DNA of 63,597 bases, from contig VAFL01000018.1 in assembly GCA_005768755.1 (NCBI GenBank), forward strand, positions 1 to 63,597. Direction: 5' to 3'. This document shows, one piece after another, positions 8,490 to 16,731 of this stretch. The translations under genes were made by a program, and so were the position numbers. The first letter of the stretch is position 1. Every line of letters starts with the position of its first letter. The notes below the pieces were generated by a model. That model did not search any database. It worked only from the letters and a program-made list of their open reading frames with translations, and was not told the origin of the DNA. This stretch comes from Paracoccus denitrificans. GTDB taxonomy: Bacteria; Pseudomonadota; Alphaproteobacteria; Rhodobacterales; Rhodobacteraceae.

Positions 8490-9419
8490 TCAGTGGGCCT
8501 CCAGTTCGACGGGGTCTATGCCAAGCTCGGCGGCGATGGCCTTGTTCATTTCCGCGCGTTCTTCTGCGGATTTGAAGCGGACGTAATGCAGGCGCGGGAA
8601 GCGGCGCATCAGGAATTCCATACCCTGCGTGGGGCTGGAATGGGCAAGGATGATCAGCGGGCGGCCCTCGTGCGGGGTGGCCTTCGCCTCGCGCAGGGCG
8701 TCCAGATCATGGGCGTCGATTTCGGCCACGACAGCGCCGAAATTGCGCATCTTGGTGGCGATGTCGCCGACTGTCATGACGCTGTCCATGGCCCCGTCGC
8801 ATTGCTGGCGGTTCACATCCATCAGCGCCCAAAGATTGTCGATGCCGTGATGGGCGGCGGCCTGCACGGCTTCCCAGGTCTGGCCCTCCTGCACCTCTCC
8901 ATCGGACATGAAAACGCAGACCTCGCCGGTCTCGCCGCGCCGCTTGCGTCCCCAGGCCAGCCCCGCGCCGGTAGACAGGCCGATGCCGAGGGTGCCGTTA
9001 TGCACCTCCATCCCCGGCGAATGCTCGGCCCCGATCATTTCGACGGACGATCCGTCCTGGTTGAACATTTCCAGTCCTTCGGGGGCCATGCGACCGGTTT
9101 CGATCAGGCAGGCATAGGCCACGAGGGCGTAATGCGCGGGCGCGATGAACAGCCGGTCATGGACCGCGTCGAATGGACCATTATAGCCCGCGCCCGTGCG
9201 GTAATCGGTATTCGTGGCCGAAGGCACCCCGCCGAAAGGTTCGGGGATCATCGGCATGGTCGAGGGCCCGAGATTGAGCGCCTCGTTATACAGAAAGGCC
9301 AGTTGCTCGGCGGCAGAGCAGGCCTGCGACAGGTAGCCGCCATTATTGCGCATCGAATGTTCGAAAACGCGGCGGCGGATCCCGAGTGCTATGTCTTCAG
9401 TGGGACGGGAGTTTCGCAA
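8490..9419 (-). CDS. Transketolase, N-terminal (ThDP-binding) subunit
   Basis: 309 residues forming the diphosphate-binding half of a transketolase. The ThDP/Mg motif is visible as MSDGEVQEGQTWEA followed about 20 residues later by DVNRQQCDG; the usual GDG is SDG here. GIGLSTGAGLAWGRK is the family's conserved glycine-rich stretch, and HYALVAYACL matches the substrate-side helix. The start is a TTG at 9419, supported by GAGG 7 nt upstream and by the lack of an in-frame ATG near the family's N-terminus. With the gene 1 nt downstream it forms one complete enzyme. Confidence 0.85.
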   Translation of the reverse strand: MRNSRPTEDIALGIRRRVFEHSMRNNGGYLSQACSAAEQLAFLYNEALNLGPSTMPMIPEPFGGVPSATNTDYRTGAGYNGPFDAVHDRLFIAPAHYALVAYACLIETGRMAPEGLEMFNQDGSSVEMIGAEHSPGMEVHNGTLGIGLSTGAGLAWGRKRRGETGEVCVFMSDGEVQEGQTWEAVQAAAHHGIDNLWALMDVNRQQCDGAMDSVMTVGDIATKMRNFGAVVAEIDAHDLDALREAKATPHEGRPLIILAHSSPTQGMEFLMRRFPRLHYVRFKSAEERAEMNKAIAAELGIDPVELEAH

Positions 9420-9441
9420 AGGCCTACCTCATGAAATGGCA

Positions 9442-9462
9442 GGGGGCCGGCGCACGGCCCCC
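9442..9462 (-). promoter_or_regulatory. Intercistronic hairpin after binding-protein gene
   Basis: GGGGGCCG and CGGCCCCC form a perfect 8-bp stem around a 5-nt loop, between the sugar-binding-protein stop (9472) and the transketolase start (9419). There is no T-run. Such stems commonly stabilise the binding-protein message and damp transcription of downstream genes. Confidence 0.5.
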
Positions 9463-9471
9463 GGCATGGTA

Positions 9472-10509
9472 TCAGCGTTCCGGCAGGGTCATCCAGTCCG
9501 AGACGGCAACATCGGCATGGACGAATTCGGGCAGTTTCGCGCCGAGTTCTTCCATATTGGTGATCTCAAGCTCGTTCAGCTGTGCTTGCGTGATCAGCGT
9601 GGGCGGTACGATGACCTGCGGCGGGACGTCCTCGCCGGCCAGATATTGCGCCAGCGTGCGCACCGAAACCTCGCCCACGACCGCCGGATTGGTCGCGGCG
9701 GTGGCTTTCCAGGACGAATCCGGTTCGCGCATCAGGGCAATATCGGCGGTCGATATATCCGCCGAATAGATCGAGATATCCTGCCCCATCCCTGCCTCGT
9801 CCACGGCGATCTTCACACCCTTGGCAAATTCGTCATAGGGCGCGAACATGACCTGAATGTCGGGATTGGCCGTCAGCACCGAACGGGCCTGATTGGCGAC
9901 AGAGTTCGCGATGGGGTTGTCCATGGTGCCGAAGGCGGCCTTTTCAGTGATGCCGGGATAGGTTTCCTTGAACTCGACCCAGGTTTCGTTCCGGCGATCC
10001 AGGGGCGCGATGCCGGCGACATAGACGTAGCCCGCCACCCATTCCTCGCCATTATCGGCAATCGCCTGTTCCAGCGCGAGGCGGGCCAGATCGCGGTCTG
10101 ACTGTTCGATCTGGGGGATCGCCTCATTCTCGACATTCACGTCGAAGGCCACGACCTTGATGCCCGCATCGACGGCACGCTGCGCGGCCTCTTTCATGGA
10201 TTCCGTCAGACCGTGCTGGATGATGATCCCGTCCACGCCAAGCGCGATGGCCTGATCGACCATATCGGCCTGCAACGCGGCATCCTGACGGCTGTCGAAG
10301 ATCTGCAGATCGACGCCAAGCGCCTCTGCCTGATTTTCGACGCCGGACAGATAGGCCTGAAAGAAATCACCAGTGGACAGGTAACGGACAAGCGCGATCT
10401 TGACGTCGCCGGGATTGTCGAATGGTGCAGGCGCTTCCTGTGCGAAGGCCAGTCCGGGCAGCATCGCAACGCCGCCCATAAGGCCGATAAGTGCTCTTCT
10501 GGAGATCAT
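9472..10509 (-). CDS. Sugar ABC transporter periplasmic binding protein (CUT2 type)
   Basis: A 345-residue periplasmic ligand-binding protein of the ribose/autoinducer-2 family. The signal peptide ends near GLAFAQ (residue about 24). The mature part shows the two-lobed PBP fold: QADMVDQAIALGVDGIIIQH and VDAGIKVVAFDVNV are typical peripla_BP_4 segments. It should capture a sugar and hand it to the permease/ATPase encoded upstream. With transketolase, RuBisCO-like protein, mtnK and mtnA in the same regulon, a ribose-like sugar with a modified 5-position is a reasonable ligand, but the sequence alone does not show this. Confidence 0.9.
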   Translation of the reverse strand: MISRRALIGLMGGVAMLPGLAFAQEAPAPFDNPGDVKIALVRYLSTGDFFQAYLSGVENQAEALGVDLQIFDSRQDAALQADMVDQAIALGVDGIIIQHGLTESMKEAAQRAVDAGIKVVAFDVNVENEAIPQIEQSDRDLARLALEQAIADNGEEWVAGYVYVAGIAPLDRRNETWVEFKETYPGITEKAAFGTMDNPIANSVANQARSVLTANPDIQVMFAPYDEFAKGVKIAVDEAGMGQDISIYSADISTADIALMREPDSSWKATAATNPAVVGEVSVRTLAQYLAGEDVPPQVIVPPTLITQAQLNELEITNMEELGAKLPEFVHADVAVSDWMTLPER

Positions 10510-10533
10510 GGTTTCCTCCCTTATGCTCCGAAG

Positions 10534-11562
10534 TCAGGCGCGCACCCGGCCACGGCGGCCGGACAGCGCGAAGGTAAAGACCAGGGCGATAACAAGCACT
10601 GCGCCCTTGATGAAATCCTGCGTATAGTAAGGCGCATTAAGCATGGTCAGGCCCTGCAACAGGATGCCGACGAACAGCGCGCCGATGGCGGTGCCGAAGG
10701 CATTGGGCTTCGCCGCACCCAGCACCGCAAAGCCGATCAGCGCAGCGGCCACCGCATCCAGCAGAAGGTTGTTGCCAGATGCCACGTCGCCGCGCCCCAG
10801 GCGTGCCGCCAGAAGGATGCCCCCAAAGCTGGCCAGCGTGCCCGAAATCACATAGGCCAGCACGCGATAGCGATCCACGTTGATCCCAGCCAGCGCCGCC
10901 GCCTTGTCGTTCGACCCGATGGCATACATCACCCGCCCGTGCCGCGTCATTTCCAGAAACACCCAGACCAGCAGGGCGATGGCCAGCAGGAACACCACCG
11001 ACAGTGGCAGCAGATTCTCAATGAAGAAGTCCAGCCGATGCCGGCCCAGCATCAGGAAAGAGGGCGAAAACGTGCCGGTCGCGCTTGACCCGTCAGGCAG
11101 CGCCATCCCGGTCGAGATCGAATTTCCTTCCGTCGGAATGCGCTGCAGCCCCATCAGCAGGAACATCATCCCCAGCGTCGCCAGCAGGTCCGGGACCTTC
11201 ATCTTGACGATCAGAAGGCCGTTGACGGCACCAACCAAGGCCCCCATCAGCAGGCACAGCACAACCGCTTCGACCGCGCCAAGCTGCCAGATCACCTGCG
11301 CATAGGCCGCCAGCATCATCGAGGATGTGGCGACCGCCCCGATGGACAGGTCGAACCCGCCCACCACCAACGTCGCGGTGACGCCAAGTGCCAGAATCCC
11401 GGTGATCGCGACCGACTGGAAGATGAAGACGGCACTTCGCGCCGACATGAAAGCCGGCTGCGCGATGGAAAACCCAAGGATCAGCCCCGCCATCAGCAGC
11501 AGGAAGCCATAGCGGATGGCGAATTCGGTCAGGTCGAAACCGCCCTTGGTCTGATCACTCAT
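10534..11562 (-). CDS. Sugar ABC transporter permease (RbsC-like)
   Basis: A 342-residue polytopic inner-membrane protein of the CUT2/BPD_transp_2 family with 8-10 hydrophobic segments. Diagnostic stretches are GVTATLVVGGFDLSIGAVA, LLIVKMKVPDLLATLGMM and YAIGSNDKAAALAGINVDR, the last being the loop that contacts the ATPase. The start overlaps the ATPase stop by 4 nt (ATGA), so the two are translationally coupled. Only one permease gene is present, as is usual for homodimeric RbsC-type transporters. Confidence 0.92.
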   Translation of the reverse strand: MSDQTKGGFDLTEFAIRYGFLLLMAGLILGFSIAQPAFMSARSAVFIFQSVAITGILALGVTATLVVGGFDLSIGAVATSSMMLAAYAQVIWQLGAVEAVVLCLLMGALVGAVNGLLIVKMKVPDLLATLGMMFLLMGLQRIPTEGNSISTGMALPDGSSATGTFSPSFLMLGRHRLDFFIENLLPLSVVFLLAIALLVWVFLEMTRHGRVMYAIGSNDKAAALAGINVDRYRVLAYVISGTLASFGGILLAARLGRGDVASGNNLLLDAVAAALIGFAVLGAAKPNAFGTAIGALFVGILLQGLTMLNAPYYTQDFIKGAVLVIALVFTFALSGRRGRVRA

Positions 11563-13103
11563 GAATGCGCCCCTGTCGTGGTTGCGGCTGTCGTCGTGGG
11601 CGCAGCTTCGGTGACCTGGGCCATCACAAGGCCAAGATCGATGTTCTGGTTGCTGTGTTCACCCGCGATCGTGTGTTCGGACAGCACGATGATCCGATCG
11701 GCGATTTCCAGCGCCTCGTCGATCTCGGCGCACAACACCAGTGTGGCGCGGGTATCGGCACTTTGCCGGATGCGGCGGCCGATATCGCGGCGGGCCTGAA
11801 TATCAACGCCCTGAAACGGCTCGTCCAGGATCAGCAGGCGCGACGCCTCGGCCAGCCAGCGGGCCACCACCACCTTTTGCTGATTACCACCCGACAGTGT
11901 CAGGATCGCGTCGCCCGCGCCCTGACAGACGATTCCCATCGTATCGATCATCCGGCTGGCCGTTTCACGTTCAGATCCGCGCCGCATGATCGACAAAGGC
12001 CCCTGATGGCGCTTCAGGAAGGGCAGCGTAATATTGCGCTGAATGTCGAAATCCGGGATCACCGCGTTCTGCCGCCGATCCTTCGGCGACTGGAAGACAC
12101 CCAGACGCACCGCGTCTGTCGGATTGCGGGGCCGGTAGGGGCGGCCATCCAGTTCCAGCGTGCCCGCGACGGGCACTGAGACCCCGAACAGGATCTCGGC
12201 CAGGGCGGATTTGCCGGCGCCGACAAGACCGGTAACGGCGACCACCTCATTTTCATGCAGGTCCAGATCGAAGGGCCTTGCGCCGTCGCGCAGGACGATC
12301 CCGCGGGCGCTGACCACGACCGGACCGGGCGGCGGAATGGCGATGTCGACCTCGGTGATTTCATGTCCCAGCATGGCGCGCACGGCACCGGCGTAATCCA
12401 GCGCCTCGCCCCCGGTTCCGCCCTCGAACAGGCCAGAGATCTGGCCGTCGCGCATCGACACGATCCGGTCGGCCAGACGGCGGATATCGGACATGCGATG
12501 CGAGATATAAAGGACCGCCACCCCCTTCGTCTTCAGCTGCTCGATCAGGGCGAACAGACGCTCGGCCTCTGCTGCGGACAGTGACGACGTGGGCTCGTCC
12601 AGAATCAGCAGGCGCGGGCGGTGCGACATGGCGCGTGCAATCGACACAAGCTGGCGATCGGCAAGCGTGAGGCTGCCAACCTCTCGCGCCATATCGACAT
12701 CAAGGCCGACCGCACCGGCTATGCGCCGCGCCTCTGCCCGCATCCGCCGCCGGTTAAGAAAAAAGCCCGAGCCAGAGGCCAACTCGTCCAGCATCAGGTT
12801 CGAGGCCACGTCAAGATCCGGGGCCACGCCTTCATTTATGTTCTGATGTACGGTCACGACACCGGCGCGCAGCGCCTCGGCAGGACTTTCCGGCGCGAAG
12901 GCGCGGCCATCCAGCGTGACGGTTCCGTCATCGCCAGGATGCACGCCGCAGAGGATCTTCACCAGCGTCGATTTTCCCGCGCCATTCGCCCCCATCAGGA
13001 CCGTGACCTGACCGGCAGACAGGACCAGGTCGATGCCGCGCAACACCTTGTTACGCCCGAAGGACTTGGTCAGCCCGGCAATGGTGATGGCATCATCAGT
13101 CAC
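11559..13103 (-). CDS. Sugar ABC transporter ATP-binding protein (RbsA-like, two NBDs)
   Basis: 514 residues with two fused nucleotide-binding domains, as in RbsA/XylG. Domain 1 has Walker A GANGAGKST (38-46) and Walker B LLILDEPTSSL. Domain 2 has a degenerate Walker A (GLVGAGKSAL), signature LSGGNQQKVVVARWL and LLILDEPFQGVD. It is the first gene of the minus-strand operon and reads away from mtnK. A perfect inverted repeat lies between the two starts and carries a TTGACA in each direction. Confidence 0.93.
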   Translation of the reverse strand: MTDDAITIAGLTKSFGRNKVLRGIDLVLSAGQVTVLMGANGAGKSTLVKILCGVHPGDDGTVTLDGRAFAPESPAEALRAGVVTVHQNINEGVAPDLDVASNLMLDELASGSGFFLNRRRMRAEARRIAGAVGLDVDMAREVGSLTLADRQLVSIARAMSHRPRLLILDEPTSSLSAAEAERLFALIEQLKTKGVAVLYISHRMSDIRRLADRIVSMRDGQISGLFEGGTGGEALDYAGAVRAMLGHEITEVDIAIPPPGPVVVSARGIVLRDGARPFDLDLHENEVVAVTGLVGAGKSALAEILFGVSVPVAGTLELDGRPYRPRNPTDAVRLGVFQSPKDRRQNAVIPDFDIQRNITLPFLKRHQGPLSIMRRGSERETASRMIDTMGIVCQGAGDAILTLSGGNQQKVVVARWLAEASRLLILDEPFQGVDIQARRDIGRRIRQSADTRATLVLCAEIDEALEIADRIIVLSEHTIAGEHSNQNIDLGLVMAQVTEAAPTTTAATTTGAHS

Positions 13104-13144
13104 TGAATTCCCCCTCTGAACGAAAGGCTAATGCGGTGATTGTG

Positions 13145-13170
13145 CAAATGTCAATAAAGTTTGACATTTG
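13145..13170. promoter_or_regulatory. SorC-type operator in the ABC/mtnK divergent promoter
   Basis: CAAATGTCAA (13145-13154) and TTGACATTTG (13161-13170) form a perfect 10-bp inverted repeat with a 6-nt spacer. Each arm contains TTGACA on one strand, a perfect -35 sequence facing outward. A bound regulator could thus shut both the transporter/transketolase operon and mtnK-mtnA. The same TTGACATTTG occurs at 16658-16667 beside the SorC gene, which makes that protein the likely ligand. The -10 elements are weak and not assigned. Confidence 0.7.
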
Positions 13171-13258
13171 CTTTTCGACGCGAAATCCTACCCATGTCCA
13201 AGGAGAGAAGGAGGAGCGGCGCCATCCGTCGCAGCACCTTCGGGGGGAGGGAAAGAAG

Positions 13259-14527
13259 ATGACCGCAACCGCATATCAGGCGCTGACACCTGAAACCCTG
13301 CCAGATCGCCTGGGCAACCTGCCTGCGCTTGCCGAACGCGTCGGCCCGACCGAAAGCTGGCAGGTGAGCGAGGTGGGCGACGGCAACCTGAACCTTGTCT
13401 TCATCGTGCGGGGCGCGACGGGCGCGGCCATCGTCAAGCAGGCGCTGCCCTATGTCCGGCTGGTGGGCGAAAGCTGGCCGCTGCCGTTGACGCGCAGCTT
13501 CTTCGAATATCATGCGCTGATCCGGCAGGCAGACCGCGACCCCGGATCGGTGCCGGAGGTTTTTCACTTTGACGAAGATCAGGCCATGATCGTCATGGAA
13601 TTCCTTGGCGATCACATCATCCTGCGGCAGGGGCTGATCGCCGGGCGGCGCTATCCGGGGCTTGGCGAACGGATGGGCCTGTTCGCAGCGCGCACGTTGT
13701 TTCGCGGATCGGACCTGTCGATGCAGGCGCCGCAGAAAAAGGCCGATGTGGCGCTGTTTTCCGGCAATGTCGAACTGTGCGACATCACCGAAAATCTGAT
13801 CTTCTCGGACCCCTATTACGCGGCCGAGATGAACCACCATACGCCGGGGCTGGACGCCGCCGTTGCCCGTCTGCGCAACGACATCGCCCTGAAGGTCGCC
13901 GCGCAGGATCTGAAGCTGGATTTCACCGCGCGGGCCGAAACCATGCTGCACGGCGACCTGCATACGGGATCGGTCATGGTCTCGGATCAGGGCGACTACC
14001 GCGCCATCGACCCGGAATTCGCCTTCTATGGCCCGATGGGGTTTGATGTCGGCATGCTGATTTCCAACTTCCTGATGGCCTTCATGTCCCAACCCGGCCA
14101 TGAATCCGCGACCGGAGAGCGGGCGGAATATCAGGACTGGCTGTTGGATCAGACTGCGGAAATCTGGTCGGCGTTTTCTGCCGAATTCACCCGGTTGTGG
14201 CAAACCGAGCGGACCGGCATCCTGTATCAGGCCGCACTTTACGAGGATCAGGGCCATGCCGAAGCCGCCGATATCGCGCTTGCCGGACGGCTGGCGGCGA
14301 TCTGGCGGGATGCACTTGGCTTCTGCGGGGTCGAGATGCACCGCCGCGTCCTCGGCCTTGCGCATAACGCCGATTTCGAACGGATCGAGGACGAGCCCAG
14401 ACGCGCCGCCTGCGAGGCCCGCGCGCTGGCGCTTGGTGCCGCCGTCATCCATGGCCGCGACACAATCAAGGACATGCCCGCCCTGCTGGATCTGGCGCGG
14501 CGCATCGCATCGGAGGATCACCTGTGA
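13259..14527 (+). CDS. mtnK: S-methyl-5-thioribose kinase
   Basis: A 422-residue kinase with an aminoglycoside-phosphotransferase fold that phosphorylates C1 of 5-methylthioribose. Conserved MtnK features are visible: the nucleotide loop VGDGNLNLVF (39-48), EFLGDHIILRQGLI, the catalytic HGDLHTGS (231-238) and the metal-binding DPEFAFYGPMGFDVG (from 251). The length matches the family. The ATG at 13259 has GGGGGGAGGGAAAG upstream; the longer reading frame from 13136 would run through the operator. It overlaps mtnA (GTGA), so the two are coupled. Some MtnK enzymes also accept 5-deoxyribose, so methylthioribose is likely but not exclusive. Confidence 0.93.
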   Translation: MTATAYQALTPETLPDRLGNLPALAERVGPTESWQVSEVGDGNLNLVFIVRGATGAAIVKQALPYVRLVGESWPLPLTRSFFEYHALIRQADRDPGSVPEVFHFDEDQAMIVMEFLGDHIILRQGLIAGRRYPGLGERMGLFAARTLFRGSDLSMQAPQKKADVALFSGNVELCDITENLIFSDPYYAAEMNHHTPGLDAAVARLRNDIALKVAAQDLKLDFTARAETMLHGDLHTGSVMVSDQGDYRAIDPEFAFYGPMGFDVGMLISNFLMAFMSQPGHESATGERAEYQDWLLDQTAEIWSAFSAEFTRLWQTERTGILYQAALYEDQGHAEAADIALAGRLAAIWRDALGFCGVEMHRRVLGLAHNADFERIEDEPRRAACEARALALGAAVIHGRDTIKDMPALLDLARRIASEDHL

Positions 14528-15645
14528 AGATCGACGGCACACCCTTCCGTTCCATCTGGCGCGAACCCTCGGGCGAGGTGCGCATCATCGACCAACGCTG
14601 GTTGCCGCATGAATTGCGCATCGTGCCGCTGGTGACGCGCGACGACTTCGCCGTGGCCATTCGCGACATGTGGGTGCGGGGCGCGCCGCTGATCGGCGCG
14701 ACCGCTGCCTACGGGGTGGCCCGCCAGATGGAACAGGACCCATCTGACGCCTCGTTGTCCGAAACATGGGACGTGCTTCATGAAACCCGTCCGACCGCAA
14801 TCAACCTGCGTTGGGCGCTGGATGAGATGGAGGCTGTGCTGCGCCCCCTGCCCCCGGAAGCCCGCGCCGAAGCGGCCTTTAACCGCGCCGACGAGATTGC
14901 CGATGAAGACGTCGAGATCAACCGCCGTATCGGTGAAAACGGCCTTGCCCTGATCCGGGAAATCGCGGCAACCAAGCAGCCCGGCGAGCCGGTGAATATC
15001 CTGACCCATTGCAATGCCGGCTGGCCGGCGACCGTGGACTGGGGCACCGCCACCTCGCCCATCTATCACGCAGTCGAGGCCGGCATCCCCGTCCATGTCT
15101 TCGTCGACGAGACCCGCCCACGCAATCAGGGCGCCCAACTGACCGCGTGGGAGCTGAACAGCGCCGGCGTTCCCCATTCGCTGATCGTGGACAACGCGGG
15201 CGGCCATCTGATGCAGCATGGAGAGGTCGATCTGGTCATCGTCGGCACCGACCGCACCACCGCGCGCGGCGATGTCTGCAACAAGATCGGCACCTATCTG
15301 AAGGCGCTGGCGGCCAAGGCCAACGGCGTGCCCTTCTATGTCGCCCTGCCCTCGCCCACCATCGACTGGACGGTCAGCGACGGGGTCAGGGAAATCCCGA
15401 TCGAGGAAAGATCCGACGAGGAAGTGACCCATGTCCAGGGTCGCGACGACAGGGGCCGCATCACCACCGTCCAGATCAGCCCGGACGGCACCCGCGGCCG
15501 CAACCCGGCCTTCGATGTTACGCCCGCCGAACTGGTGACCGGGCTGATCACCGAACGCGGCGTCTGTTCGGCCAATACCGATGCGATGGCGCAGATGTTC
15601 GGCGATCTGAAGAATGCCGCGATCGAACGTCGCCGTGACGGCTGA
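14524..15645 (+). CDS. mtnA: S-methyl-5-thioribose-1-phosphate isomerase
   Basis: A 373-residue member of the eIF2B-alpha/MtnA family that converts the aldose 1-phosphate to 5-methylthioribulose-1-phosphate. The catalytic pair is present: Cys163 in ILTHCNAGWPAT and Asp243 in VIVGTDRTTARGD, followed by the NKIGTY motif. WVRGAPLIGATAAYG near residues 50-64 is the family's phosphate-binding stretch. It starts at a GTG that overlaps the mtnK stop (GTGA). Its product would be the shared substrate of an aldolase route and of an RuBisCO-like-protein route, and candidates for both are encoded in this window. Confidence 0.94.
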   Translation: MKIDGTPFRSIWREPSGEVRIIDQRWLPHELRIVPLVTRDDFAVAIRDMWVRGAPLIGATAAYGVARQMEQDPSDASLSETWDVLHETRPTAINLRWALDEMEAVLRPLPPEARAEAAFNRADEIADEDVEINRRIGENGLALIREIAATKQPGEPVNILTHCNAGWPATVDWGTATSPIYHAVEAGIPVHVFVDETRPRNQGAQLTAWELNSAGVPHSLIVDNAGGHLMQHGEVDLVIVGTDRTTARGDVCNKIGTYLKALAAKANGVPFYVALPSPTIDWTVSDGVREIPIEERSDEEVTHVQGRDDRGRITTVQISPDGTRGRNPAFDVTPAELVTGLITERGVCSANTDAMAQMFGDLKNAAIERRRDG

Positions 15646-15652
15646 ACGGAGG

Positions 15653-16627
15653 CTAAAGGGGCGCTGCCAACAGCGCCTCGGCCACGGTGGTTCCGGTGAC
15701 CAGATGGGTGACATAACCGCCCCGGATCGCGGCCATCGTTGCCGCTACCTTGTCATGGCCGGGCGTCACCAGCACCCCCATCGGCAGCCGGGTCAGATGT
15801 TCCAGCGGGATGCCGATCATCCGGTCCTCCATCGGGCCGGGAATGGCGCGGCCATCGGTATCGACGAACCTCCCGCAGATCACCCCGGCCGCGCCATTGC
15901 GGATATAGTGATCCAGATCGTCCAGCGTCGCCAAGCCAGCCGACATGATATGACTGTCGGGCAGAATGGTGCCCACGGAAAACAGCAGCTTGTTCAGTTT
16001 CTCGATCTCGGCCAGTTGCCGGGCGATGATCGGTTCTGCCCGCAAAGCGCCGGCAAGTTCGACGCTGGACAAGATCGCCGGCGCATGCAGGTTCAGACAG
16101 CGCGCGCCAAGCCGCTGCGCCAGCCGGGTCGAACACGCCTCGGCCGTGAAGCCGTAGGGCGTCGCCATCGACCCCACCAGTTGCAGCACGGTCATGTCGG
16201 CGATTTCATGTGGTTCCAGCGCCTCGGCCAGATCGAAGACGGTGCGGCCCCACGCGACACCCAGATTGTCGCCGGGGCCAAGCAGATCGGGCAGCCAAAG
16301 CGCCGCCCCACGCACCACGCGCATGAACTGATCCTCTTGCGTGGTGCCTTCGTCGGGAACGACATAGGCGGCGGTCAGCCCGAAACGCTGGCACAGTTCC
16401 ACCGCAAGGCGATGGGTGGTGAAGGCAGGCGCGGCAAGTGTGATGCGGATCAGCCCATTTTCCCGCGCTTCCTGCAGATAGTTCACAACCGTCGCGCGCG
16501 AAATGCCAAGCGCCTCGGCGATGTCCTTCTGGTTCAGCCCGTCATTGTAATACAGCCAGGCGACCTCGGTCACGGCGTTCTCGCCACTGATCTGGCCCAT
16601 GGTTCGGCGCTTGCTGATCTGGCTCAT
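15653..16627 (-). CDS. SorC/DeoR-family sugar-responsive regulator
   Basis: 324 residues with an N-terminal HTH (LNQKDIAEALGISRATVVNYLQEARENGLI, about 32-61) and a C-terminal sugar-phosphate-binding SorC domain related to GlcNAc-6-P deaminases (DNLGVAWGRTVFDLAEAL, GVICGRFVDTDGR). I use the ATG at 16627; upstream in-frame codons overlap the promoter of the neighbouring gene. It is convergent with mtnA, with 7 nt between stops, and divergent from the aldolase/dehydrogenase fusion. It probably senses a phosphorylated pathway intermediate and binds the TTGACATTTG sites. Confidence 0.87.
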   Translation of the reverse strand: MSQISKRRTMGQISGENAVTEVAWLYYNDGLNQKDIAEALGISRATVVNYLQEARENGLIRITLAAPAFTTHRLAVELCQRFGLTAAYVVPDEGTTQEDQFMRVVRGAALWLPDLLGPGDNLGVAWGRTVFDLAEALEPHEIADMTVLQLVGSMATPYGFTAEACSTRLAQRLGARCLNLHAPAILSSVELAGALRAEPIIARQLAEIEKLNKLLFSVGTILPDSHIMSAGLATLDDLDHYIRNGAAGVICGRFVDTDGRAIPGPMEDRMIGIPLEHLTRLPMGVLVTPGHDKVAATMAAIRGGYVTHLVTGTTVAEALLAAPL

Positions 16628-16641
16628 GGCTGCGCTTTCAA

Positions 16642-16673
16642 CGTTTGACAGGTGATATTGACATTTGTAGATA
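16642..16673 (+). promoter_or_regulatory. Sigma70-like promoter and SorC half-site ahead of aldolase/SDR gene
   Basis: TTGACA at 16645-16650, a 17-nt spacer and TAGATA at 16668-16673 form a good promoter reading toward 16732. The half-site TTGACATTTG (16658-16667) lies inside the spacer. It is identical to the right arm of the 13145-13170 operator; the expected left arm (16642-16651) matches only 5 of 10 bases. Binding here would block this gene and possibly the regulator's own promoter. Confidence 0.6.
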
Positions 16674-16731
16674 ATAACACCGGGTTCCGTTCGGGCAAGC
16701 CCCGCCGGACATGCAGGCAAGGGAGAGGCCG

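Noticed and set aside
13151..14542. 463-codon minus-strand frame opposite mtnK
   Set aside because: It is a GC-rich antisense frame; mtnK has all kinase motifs on the plus strand.
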